Assembly: GCA_017302895.1 (NCBI GenBank)
Contig: JAFLBV010000001.1
Location: forward strand, 310,001-374,000
Direction: 5' to 3'
Length of the DNA: 64,000 bases
From: Ignavibacteria bacterium
GTDB lineage: Bacteria; Bacteroidota; Ignavibacteria; Ignavibacteriales; Ignavibacteriaceae
Positions 17,250 to 25,373 of this stretch are shown one piece after another (position 1 is the first letter of the stretch; the number at the start of each line of letters is the position of its first letter). Position numbers and translations under genes: made by a program. The notes below the pieces were generated by a model, which was not told where the DNA came from, made no database searches, and worked only from the letters and a program-made list of their open reading frames with translations.

Positions 17250-20144
17250 ATGATAAATCCCCGTATCCTGATTTTTGCAGCACTGTTTTTTCTTGCTTTT
17301 GTCTCATTGGCACATGCTCAGGGAAATCCTGAGAAGTATAAAAACGATGCCATAACCATGATGAATGGAGGCAAGTATGGGGAAGCAATCGATTTATTGA
17401 ATAAATATGTGGGTGCATTTCCCTCAAAACCTGACGGATACAATCTGAGAGGGAAATGTTATGAAAAGCGTAACCAGCTTGTAAATGCTCAAAATGACTA
17501 CAGAATTGCTGCTAAACTCGCACCCGGTAACAACGAATATCAAAATGATCTCGCCAGGGTAAACCAGAAGCTGAACAGTGATCTTAACGCTCTAATCAAG
17601 GGATACCAGCGTGAAATAGCCATCAATCCAAAGAACCCAAAAAACTATCTTGAGATCGCAAAGTGTTATAAACTGATGTTTAACTGGGTTCAGAGTGAAG
17701 AGTGGTACGACAAGTATCTCGAACTGGAAGAGCCCTCCTCTGATGAAGTTATCAGATACACCGAGGTCTTGAGCTATCTTAAAAAATACGCAAAAGCCGA
17801 GCCCATCCTCGCAAGATTCGTAAAAAAATTCCCGAACGACCACAGACTGTGGAGTCGTTACGGCTACATTCTTTACTGGCTGGGAAAGAGCGAAGAAGCA
17901 AAAGTTGCTTTCGAGACCGCATTAAAACTGAGGCCCTACTTTAAAGAGGCACAGGACGGACTTGATCAGGTGCTCGGTAAATATTTTACAAATCTTTACA
18001 AAGACACAACCGGAACCTGGGAGCAGAAAAATCAGAAGCCACCTCCACCTCCTCCGGAGTTTGCAATTGATAAATATTACAGGATTCTTAGAAACAATCC
18101 AAAAGACGATAAAACCCGTTTCCTTCTTATTGATGAACTTATTGTTTATAAAAGATGGGAAGAGGCTTGGCAGCAACTCATTATTCTTCAGGAAAAGTAT
18201 AAAGAAGACAAAAAATGGATGGCTTTGTATGAGAAGGTGAAAGCCGTAAGAGTTGAAAGCTATACAAAACGGATTTTAGAGCTTGAAAAACTGCTTCAGA
18301 AGAATCCAAACGACATCAAGGCTCTCACCGAGATGGTTGGATTGCTAAGTAATCTTGAGAGGAATGAGGAAGCTTTCAACCTGTTAAAAGCTTACTTTGA
18401 AGCAAATCCTGATTCTCCAGACTGTAAATTGAGGAAGATATATGCAAGAATTGCCGTTGATTATCAAGATAATTACACCGCAATAGATCAGCTTGACTTC
18501 TGTATCGCAAAAGATCCAACAGATCTTGAATTGAAATTACAAAGAGGAATCGTATCTGTCTGGCTCGGAAAAGATGAAGACCTGGCATATCAGTACTTGA
18601 ATGAAGTACTTAAAGCGAAACCGAAAGAAGTTACAGCACTTGTCGGACTGGCATCTCTCGAGATGAAAAAAAATAATTTTGACAAATCTGCCGAATATAT
18701 CGAGATGATCAAAGCCATCGAGCCTACACACCCCGAGCTTGAGACACTTCTTTCAAATCTGGAGACCTCGAAAGCAAGAGCTGCCGAAGAAGCACTTTTT
18801 GAGAGTCTCGAAAAGGGAAGAGAGATGATTCGGGCGGGTGATTGTGCCGGTGCCCTTGCAGTATATGATGACTTTCTTTCGAAACATGAAGGCAACAGGA
18901 CAATCCTGAAGGAATATGCTGACATCAATTCCTGTTTGAAGAATTATGACAGGGCAATTCAAATTTATGATTCTCTTCTGACAGGTGAATACGATTACCT
19001 TATCGATCTCGAGAGAGCGAAAGTATTTTTCTTCAAAGGTGACTATAATAAATCGATCACCGAGTTCGAAAGGCTTGTGAAAGAGGATAATGCAGATTTT
19101 GCAGTTAAACTTTTCCTTGGTGACGCCTACGCGCAAACTCAAGAGTATGGGAGAGCGAGAGATATTTACGATTCGCTTCTGGTCGGAAATACTGACACAA
19201 CCCAAATAGCTCTGATTAATCAGAGACTTGGCTGGTTGCCGGTTACAGGACTCGGTGCATTGCTTGGTTCGTTCCCACAGTACATTCTGTTAAATCCGTT
19301 CATCTCATACTTCGGTGACAATACTGATTTTAGCTATTTAAATTACGGCATTGCCTCAGATATGGGAATTACTTCCTTCTTATCTCTTGGTTTGCAGGGA
19401 AGTCTGGGGCGACTTTCGAGTCCCTACACTAAAGTGGAGTTGAATACCTGGAAAGGGTCTCTGTTCATTCGACCTTTTGAACCTTTTCTGATCGGACTTT
19501 CTTATGGCGAACAGTCATTTTTGTCACCAAAGAAAAAGTATCCTTTGTACGAGGCATTTATTCGTGCCAATGTAGAGAAAGAGTATCACGCTCAGATAAC
19601 TTACATCCAACAGGAAGCTGCCACCATGCTTTATTCGGCAGCACTGGTTTATCCTTTTGGATCGTTAAAAGACAGACTTAGAGTGGAAATGATAAAGGGT
19701 GAGGGATGGTATAACCTGCCCTCCAAATATCGGGTATCAGGTGCTTATACATATTTGATGATATCAGATGGCAACAGGGGAGCCAATACCGAATTGAGAA
19801 TCGGCAGATACTTCTATCCGGAGTTGCTGGCGGGTTACGAATTCTATTCGACGATATACGCCAGAAAGTCAATATTCTATTATTCCCCGCAGAGCTTCCT
19901 GTCGCACAGTTTGTTTGCTGACTGGAATTTCTACAAGGCTGATCAGCTTGATCTTTCTGCGGGCGGAAGATTTGGTTACATTCCTGAAAGTTCATACTGG
20001 CTAAGGGAATTCTACTTCCAGGGATCTTATAACCTTCTTTCCAATCTCAGGATAAACGGGAGAGCCCAGATCGGCAGTACCTCCAGAGAAACAACCGGAT
20101 ACAGCTCGAGATCCTTTAGTGCCTCAATTTTCTGGATGCTTTAG
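17250..20144 (+). CDS. TPR-rich outer-membrane beta-barrel protein, candidate polysaccharide exporter
   Basis: 964 residues. Signal peptide with AHAQ cleavage near residue 24. Residues 28-640 are built from many TPR-like helical pairs (YGEAIDLLNKYVGAFP, AEPILARFVKKFPND, YNKSITEFERLVKED), interrupted by a PPPPPPE linker near 265. The last 300 residues switch to alternating amphipathic strands rich in Tyr, Gly and aromatic residues and end in ASIFWML, as expected for an outer-membrane barrel. TPR-plus-barrel is the plan of PgaA, BcsC and PelB/AlgK-AlgE, which guide polymers across the periplasm and outer membrane. A membrane GT2 synthase gene follows 125 bp downstream. Polymer identity is unknown. 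Confidence 0.78.
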   Translation: MINPRILIFAALFFLAFVSLAHAQGNPEKYKNDAITMMNGGKYGEAIDLLNKYVGAFPSKPDGYNLRGKCYEKRNQLVNAQNDYRIAAKLAPGNNEYQNDLARVNQKLNSDLNALIKGYQREIAINPKNPKNYLEIAKCYKLMFNWVQSEEWYDKYLELEEPSSDEVIRYTEVLSYLKKYAKAEPILARFVKKFPNDHRLWSRYGYILYWLGKSEEAKVAFETALKLRPYFKEAQDGLDQVLGKYFTNLYKDTTGTWEQKNQKPPPPPPEFAIDKYYRILRNNPKDDKTRFLLIDELIVYKRWEEAWQQLIILQEKYKEDKKWMALYEKVKAVRVESYTKRILELEKLLQKNPNDIKALTEMVGLLSNLERNEEAFNLLKAYFEANPDSPDCKLRKIYARIAVDYQDNYTAIDQLDFCIAKDPTDLELKLQRGIVSVWLGKDEDLAYQYLNEVLKAKPKEVTALVGLASLEMKKNNFDKSAEYIEMIKAIEPTHPELETLLSNLETSKARAAEEALFESLEKGREMIRAGDCAGALAVYDDFLSKHEGNRTILKEYADINSCLKNYDRAIQIYDSLLTGEYDYLIDLERAKVFFFKGDYNKSITEFERLVKEDNADFAVKLFLGDAYAQTQEYGRARDIYDSLLVGNTDTTQIALINQRLGWLPVTGLGALLGSFPQYILLNPFISYFGDNTDFSYLNYGIASDMGITSFLSLGLQGSLGRLSSPYTKVELNTWKGSLFIRPFEPFLIGLSYGEQSFLSPKKKYPLYEAFIRANVEKEYHAQITYIQQEAATMLYSAALVYPFGSLKDRLRVEMIKGEGWYNLPSKYRVSGAYTYLMISDGNRGANTELRIGRYFYPELLAGYEFYSTIYARKSIFYYSPQSFLSHSLFADWNFYKADQLDLSAGGRFGYIPESSYWLREFYFQGSYNLLSNLRINGRAQIGSTSRETTGYSSRSFSASIFWML

Positions 20145-20148
20145 TCGT

Positions 20149-20161
20149 CTCAAAATGAGAT
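20149..20161 (+). promoter_or_regulatory. Third TCTCA-N3-TGAGA palindrome, upstream of the GT2 synthase
   Basis: TCTCAAAATGAGA has the same arms as the site at 15810-15822 and the same 3-bp centre. Its centre is 71 bp before the GG of a sigma-54-like element at 20224-20240, against 80 bp at the first promoter. It begins 5 bp after the stop of the exporter gene. Confidence 0.55.
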
Positions 20162-20223
20162 ATTCGATGAAAATGAAAAATGAAAAAATTGATTATTTGC
20201 ACTGTAAATGCAACTTTGTAGTT

Positions 20224-20240
20224 TGGTATGGAATTTGATG
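20224..20240 (+). promoter_or_regulatory. Possible sigma-54-like promoter of the GT2 gene (imperfect)
   Basis: TTGGTATGGAATTTGAT keeps GG at 20226-20227 and the exact 10-nt spacing, but the -12 dinucleotide is GA instead of GC, which normally weakens such promoters strongly. ATG 20270 lies about 30 nt downstream. Its support comes mainly from the accompanying palindrome. Confidence 0.35.
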
Positions 20241-20269
20241 AATAACTGTGGAAAAGCATAAAGGAACCA

Positions 20270-21667
20270 ATGGCTCAAAATAAGATAAGATCTACCCGGA
20301 TCACTGTTAAAAACACTGAAGCGACTGAAGTTGCCGGAGAGAATCGTCTAAGACAAATTCTTAGAAGGATGATCTCATCCGGAGTATCTTCGCTTGCATT
20401 GATTCTCGTGATCGTCTTTACGATGCCAATGACTGTTTTGTCGTATTCTGCTCTCTTTGAGTATTCGACAATGATTTCCTTGCTTCTATTTCTCTTGATT
20501 CTCCTCATCAGATATTTTGGATTGTTGGGGATGGCTTATTTGTGGCTGAATAACTACACCTTTTCGAAGAGACCCGATTTTCAACCGTTCGTATCGGTAA
20601 TAGTGCCTGTATACAATGAAGGATTATTACTTAAAGATGCGATTATGTCGCTTCTTGAACTTGAATACTCAAATTATGAAATTATCATTGTCAACGACGG
20701 TTCATCCGACAATACTTACGATGTTGCGAAGACACTTGTCGGGTTCCAGCAAGGTTTATACGGTAAGGTAAAGGTTTCACTGATTAGCAAACCTAATGGT
20801 GGAAAAGCGAGAGCTTTGAATGCAGGAATCAGCTATTCGAAATCCGAGATTGTACTCTGTATGGACGGTGACAGTCAGCTTTCACCCGAAACGATCAGAA
20901 ATGCGGCCAGGCACTTTATCGATCCTAGAATCGGTGCGGTTGCCGGTAATGTTAAAGTATTGAACAGAAAAAGATTTTACGCCGACCTTCAGGCTCTCGA
21001 GTACATCGAAGGTCTAAACATGGCGCGGGCAGCACAGAGTTTTCTTAAGCTGGTAAACATTATACCGGGACCCATCGGTTTGTTCAGAAAAAAGGCAATT
21101 GAAGAGGTCGGTTACTATTCAAGCGACACATTTGCTGAAGACGCAGATCTGACCCTGAAGATATTATCCAAGGGATGGAAGGTTTATTATGAACCAACAG
21201 CAATCGCATGGACAGAGGCTCCGGTCAAGCTGCAACAGCTTCTGAAACAAAGATATCGCTGGACGAGGGGAATTCTCCAGGCGATCAGAAAACATAAAAA
21301 TTTGCTTTACAATCCCACGATTAACTTTGGTGATACCTTCATTCTCTGGACCATGTTCTATGAAGCGCTTATCTGGCCCACGATGAATATAGTTGCCAAC
21401 TTTTTCTTCATCGTGGTATCGATTTTTTACGGTTACACCAGTCTGATTTTTTTCTGGTGGGTATTTTTGGCTTTACTTGATACAGTGACGGCACTATATT
21501 GTGTAGCTGTGGAAGATGAAGAATTACGACTTGTACCTTATTCTTTAGTGTACAGAATGTTTTTCGTATTCGCAATTGATATTTGTAAGATGATGTCGAC
21601 CATTGAAGAGTTTCTCGGTTTGGATATGAACTGGGGAAAACTGGAACGCATCGGAACCGGTAAATAG
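20270..21667 (+). CDS. Processive family-2 glycosyltransferase (polysaccharide synthase)
   Basis: 465 residues, start ATG 20270 with AAGGAA before it. Two hydrophobic segments (about 35-60 and 65-95) precede a cytoplasmic GT2 domain (105-340) and are followed by two or more TM segments (about 360-430). Processive-synthase motifs are complete: IVNDGSSDNT, CMDGDSQLS (DxD), TFAEDADLT (catalytic base) and QRYRW (QxxRW). This set is shared with PgaC, hyaluronan synthase and BcsA; no PilZ domain is present. It should polymerise UDP- or GDP-activated sugars while pushing the chain across the inner membrane. The next gene is 18 bp downstream. Confidence 0.88.
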   Translation: MAQNKIRSTRITVKNTEATEVAGENRLRQILRRMISSGVSSLALILVIVFTMPMTVLSYSALFEYSTMISLLLFLLILLIRYFGLLGMAYLWLNNYTFSKRPDFQPFVSVIVPVYNEGLLLKDAIMSLLELEYSNYEIIIVNDGSSDNTYDVAKTLVGFQQGLYGKVKVSLISKPNGGKARALNAGISYSKSEIVLCMDGDSQLSPETIRNAARHFIDPRIGAVAGNVKVLNRKRFYADLQALEYIEGLNMARAAQSFLKLVNIIPGPIGLFRKKAIEEVGYYSSDTFAEDADLTLKILSKGWKVYYEPTAIAWTEAPVKLQQLLKQRYRWTRGILQAIRKHKNLLYNPTINFGDTFILWTMFYEALIWPTMNIVANFFFIVVSIFYGYTSLIFFWWVFLALLDTVTALYCVAVEDEELRLVPYSLVYRMFFVFAIDICKMMSTIEEFLGLDMNWGKLERIGTGK

Positions 21668-21685
21668 AAAAAACAAGGAATTTAT

Positions 21686-22162
21686 ATGGAATTAATACCT
21701 ATTCTCGCAACAATTATTCTGGTGGCAACCATCAGTACTTTCTTCCTCTCGATCGGAGCTTATATACTCTTCAAGATCAGGGAGGCTCAGGGAGTCAGGG
21801 CAAAAGCAGTGCCTCCGGCAACAATTCAGGCTGAACTTGTAACTCCTGAACTGGCTTCTGAACGGACCTCCGCCACCATGTCGACTCGTGAAACACAGAG
21901 AAGAACCGGACAAACCTTCGAGACAACTCATGCGCCTGAATACAGAGCAACGAGTGCTCCAAGCAGAGTTACCGGTAATTTTGCCACAGAGAATGTTCCG
22001 GCTGCTCAGCAGTATGCTCCTCCCAGAAGGGAAGCTCCTATTTCTGCAGTTACCACTAATGCAAAGAAATTTGTTAAAGTCACCTCTGAAACCGCACAGG
22101 AACAGCAGCAGCAACAGGCTCCACAACAGCAAAGACAAGGCGGGAACCTTAAGTGGCGTTAA
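21686..22162 (+). CDS. Small single-pass membrane protein with Q-rich disordered tail
   Basis: 158 residues. One N-terminal membrane segment (IPILATIILVATISTFFLSIGAYILF) is followed by a low-complexity, charged and Ala/Pro/Thr-rich tail ending in a run of Gln (EQQQQQAPQQQ). No domain was recognised. It lies between the GT2 synthase and the deacetylase-fold gene, and its last 10 bases overlap the next gene. By position it could be an accessory subunit of the synthase, like PgaD, but there is no sequence similarity to prove this. Confidence 0.7.
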   Translation: MELIPILATIILVATISTFFLSIGAYILFKIREAQGVRAKAVPPATIQAELVTPELASERTSATMSTRETQRRTGQTFETTHAPEYRATSAPSRVTGNFATENVPAAQQYAPPRREAPISAVTTNAKKFVKVTSETAQEQQQQQAPQQQRQGGNLKWR

Positions 22163-24045
22163 AAAAGAGAAATGCCTTTTTTACATCGCTCCTGATTTTA
22201 ATCGCAGGAGGGCTGATGCTTGTGACCTCCGTCCTGATTTACAATTACATTCTTCAGGGCGTCTTCGGGTCTTATGCATTTGCGTCTGATGGATTTTCCC
22301 TCGAGGCATTTTCCAAAATATTTGGTGCTGACCAGACCAAGGTTGCCATTCTTTATTCAAAGAAAACCGAGAATTTTCTCCCTAAAGGTTCCACTTGGAT
22401 CAAAGATAATGTGACTGCATGGGAGCGGTACACCCAGGGGAATAAATTCCCTGTTACCGTGATAACTGAAGACGATCTTGAAAAAGGCGTCCTCACTCCC
22501 GAAAATTTTCAGATTCTCATCATGCCCAGTATCAAGGCTCTTAGCGACAGGGAAATTCTTACAATTAAAGATTATCTTGACAAGGGCGGCAACATTATGG
22601 CGACCGGGGCAACCGGCACATTCTCTGCTGATGGCAAGTGGCGCGGATGGGAGTATTTTAAGGAAGTTTACGGAACACTTTTTACGAAAGAGACCGCAAA
22701 AATTCCGTCACCTCGCTTGCTGACTTTAAAAGGCGGCTCTCCAATCACGTTCGACATTCCCACCGGGTACCGGTTAAAGATTGCTACATGGGATAACATG
22801 GTTGCGACGAGAGTTTTGGATCCCAGAACTCAACAACTGAGTTTTTGGTATGACTTTAAAATTGACTCAGGTCTTGTTAGAGAAGAAGTTCTTAATACTT
22901 CGGGACTCTGCTATGGTACTTATGGCAAGGGGAGATTTGTGTGGTACGGATTTGATATTATTACCATTGTAGGACAAAGAGAAGAATACCTTGTTCTCGA
23001 CAAGCTGATAAGAAATTCTTTAAACTGGCTTGCAAAAAAACCGAGTGCTTATATTGTTGACTGGCCCGGAAATAAAAAAGCTGCTGCCGTAATTCTTGCC
23101 TCAATAGGTGAAGAACCGGGAAATATCAAAAATCTCCTTCCAATTCTTGCTCAGGAGGGGGTAAAGGCTACATTTCTTGTAGAGGGGGCGCTTGCCGGTA
23201 CGAACGCGGATCTCGTTAAGAGTCTTTCAGCTTATGGCGACATTTCGGGGGTCGTTGATATCGGATTTATGAATTCGGTAAATGATACCGTGAACAAGCT
23301 TAAAAAGCTCGAGGTTCAGGAAGCTGATTTTAATAACTCAATTAAGACATTCAAAACTGCCACGGGTGGTACACTAAAAGGGGTTAAGCCGCTTTACGGA
23401 TTGTTTGATGACAACTCTCTGATGGCCGCTGCTGCAAGTGGAATAAAGTATATAATTACCGATTCTTTGACCGACAGATCGGTTCCAAAATATGTCGTTA
23501 AAGGTGAGGAAGCAATCATAACGGTTACCAAGACTGTAAGGGACGACAAGGAAATTGTCGGAAAATACGGGCTTGTCGAGCACGATTATCAGCTCTACAC
23601 TTACCTGGAAGATGTTGACAGACTGATTTTTGAAGGTGGACTGTATGTTCTCAAGTTACATACCAATTATCAGTTGAAACCTGAATATGTCTCAGTTGTC
23701 AAAGATGTAATCAAGTATATGAAAGAGAAAGACATGTGGATAACAAGCATGCCGGTTTTATATACATGGTGGACAAACAATAACAGGGTTGAACTTAGAG
23801 TTGAAGCCAGAGGTACCAGCAGGATGGTAATTGCTCTATCGAATGTGGGAAATACAATATTGAAAGAGGTACTCGTTCCTGTTGATTTCACTCTAATGCC
23901 GAAAACCTATAAAATTTCAACCGAAATTATAAACACACCTCTGCCTGACACAGATGTGAACAGAGAACTTAGAAAATTGACACTAAAAATTAAGAATTTA
24001 AAACCGTCAGAATCCAGAATTTATTACATAGACTACAAAAATTAA
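22153..24045 (+). CDS. Membrane-anchored protein with degenerate polysaccharide-deacetylase fold
   Basis: 630 residues from a GTG at 22153 that overlaps the previous stop by 10 bp, pointing to translational coupling. One N-terminal membrane segment (10-33) anchors a periplasmic part. Residues 50-290 look like a glutamine-amidotransferase-like or ThuA-like domain (ILIMPSIKALSDREILTIKDYLDKGG, GRFVWYGFDI). Residues 300-520 have the order of a NodB/PgaB-type (beta/alpha) deacetylase: KKAAAVILASIGEEPGNIKN, KATFLVEGA, VKPLYG, GIKYIITDS. However, the Asp-Asp and His-x3-His metal motifs are absent. A C-terminal beta domain follows. A catalytically dead chaperone or polymer-binding role in place of PgaB/PelA is inferred. 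Confidence 0.65.
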   Translation: MALKKRNAFFTSLLILIAGGLMLVTSVLIYNYILQGVFGSYAFASDGFSLEAFSKIFGADQTKVAILYSKKTENFLPKGSTWIKDNVTAWERYTQGNKFPVTVITEDDLEKGVLTPENFQILIMPSIKALSDREILTIKDYLDKGGNIMATGATGTFSADGKWRGWEYFKEVYGTLFTKETAKIPSPRLLTLKGGSPITFDIPTGYRLKIATWDNMVATRVLDPRTQQLSFWYDFKIDSGLVREEVLNTSGLCYGTYGKGRFVWYGFDIITIVGQREEYLVLDKLIRNSLNWLAKKPSAYIVDWPGNKKAAAVILASIGEEPGNIKNLLPILAQEGVKATFLVEGALAGTNADLVKSLSAYGDISGVVDIGFMNSVNDTVNKLKKLEVQEADFNNSIKTFKTATGGTLKGVKPLYGLFDDNSLMAAAASGIKYIITDSLTDRSVPKYVVKGEEAIITVTKTVRDDKEIVGKYGLVEHDYQLYTYLEDVDRLIFEGGLYVLKLHTNYQLKPEYVSVVKDVIKYMKEKDMWITSMPVLYTWWTNNNRVELRVEARGTSRMVIALSNVGNTILKEVLVPVDFTLMPKTYKISTEIINTPLPDTDVNRELRKLTLKIKNLKPSESRIYYIDYKN

Positions 24046-24062
24046 GAATTTGGTATTTAATC

Positions 24063-25364
24063 ATGATAAAAAAGTTTGCTTCGATCGCGCTTCTTCTAAT
24101 AACAGTTTTGACTCTATCCTCGTGTGTTGAACCATTGGGAGGAAGTGACTCCATTCCCCCGTCAGTTGCGCTTTATAAACCAACCACGAATGATACAATA
24201 ATCCTGGGACCACAGGAGATCATCTATGATGCATCTGATGACCAGGGTATTGCAAAAGTGGAAATTTATGTTGACGGATTACTCGCAGGCAGCTTCCCGG
24301 CGGAAAGTGGAAACAGACCCAAAGTTACTCTTAACCTTGATTCAGCAACTTTCGTAAACAAATCATTCAGCTATTACATCAAAGTGTACGATCTCGGTGG
24401 TAATTCAACTGCAAGTGATACAAAAACCAAAATAGCCGTCGTGACTTCGAAATCACCACCGTCTGCGCCTTACGGACTCGAGATAATTGAACCCGAAGGT
24501 TCATCAGATATTATTTTGTCCTGGAAGGACACATCAAAGCTTGTTGAGGGTTATGAGATTTGGTTGAGTGAAGTAAACACTGATAATTCGTCATTCTTTC
24601 TATATACAACAGTTTCGGGGAATACGCGACTGCTGCCCTTGCCAAAGCCATTTTTGATTAACTATTACAAAATCAAAGGTTTCAACAAGATTGGTAAATC
24701 GAATTTCAGCACCATAATCAATTCAGAGGGTGGTTCGGGAAGTGGTGTACTTGCACCAACCAGTCTTACAGCAACCCCTTGGGGAACCAGGGAAGTGGAG
24801 CTTACATGGGTAAACAGGGCTTCAAATGCAGTATTTCTTAATGTTCAACGAAGGGCGGCAAGTTCAGTGCTCTGGACGAATATAGCCACTCTTTCTTTGA
24901 GCAGGACTTCCTATACCGACAATTCCGGTGGTTTATCATCAGGAGGTACCTTTTACTACCGCCTGAAAGTTGTGGCTCAATCTGATTCAGGTTTTTCTAA
25001 AGAAGTTTCAGTTACAACTTGGCCATTCGATTTGACGCCCGTTACAAATCTTGTTGGTGTATTTGCCGATACTCCCGCAGTATCGAAGAAGATGGTCAAA
25101 CTTACCTGGAAAGATAATTCCAACCAGGAAGAGAATAACATTGTCGAAAGAAAAGATGGAGCCGGTGGTACCTATCAGGCGATTGCAATCCTCAGTCAGG
25201 ATGTAACTGCATTTGATGATACATTGATTGTTAAAGGGCGAACATATTATTACAGAATAAAAATCAGCCGCAACGGATATGTTTCAAAGCCATCAAATGA
25301 AGTATTTGTTACTGTTTCGGAACCAGCCAGGGCATATATGCGTGATCAGAAAAAGAGTAAATAG
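24063..25364 (+). CDS. Lipoprotein with fibronectin type III domains
   Basis: 433 residues. Lipobox LSSC at about residue 21, hence an envelope lipoprotein. An Ig-like segment (about 35-125, SVALYKPTTNDTI) is followed by three FN3-like repeats (about 135-225, 232-320, 325-415), each with the typical Trp and Tyr pattern such as DIILSWKD, VELTWVNR and VKLTWKDNSNQEENN. The tail is short and basic. It lies 17 bp after the deacetylase-fold gene and 6-9 bp before the hybrid kinase. It may bind the exported polysaccharide or scaffold the exporter; this is inferred from location. Confidence 0.75.
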   Translation: MIKKFASIALLLITVLTLSSCVEPLGGSDSIPPSVALYKPTTNDTIILGPQEIIYDASDDQGIAKVEIYVDGLLAGSFPAESGNRPKVTLNLDSATFVNKSFSYYIKVYDLGGNSTASDTKTKIAVVTSKSPPSAPYGLEIIEPEGSSDIILSWKDTSKLVEGYEIWLSEVNTDNSSFFLYTTVSGNTRLLPLPKPFLINYYKIKGFNKIGKSNFSTIINSEGGSGSGVLAPTSLTATPWGTREVELTWVNRASNAVFLNVQRRAASSVLWTNIATLSLSRTSYTDNSGGLSSGGTFYYRLKVVAQSDSGFSKEVSVTTWPFDLTPVTNLVGVFADTPAVSKKMVKLTWKDNSNQEENNIVERKDGAGGTYQAIAILSQDVTAFDDTLIVKGRTYYYRIKISRNGYVSKPSNEVFVTVSEPARAYMRDQKKSK

Positions 25365-25373
25365 AAGGGTGTG

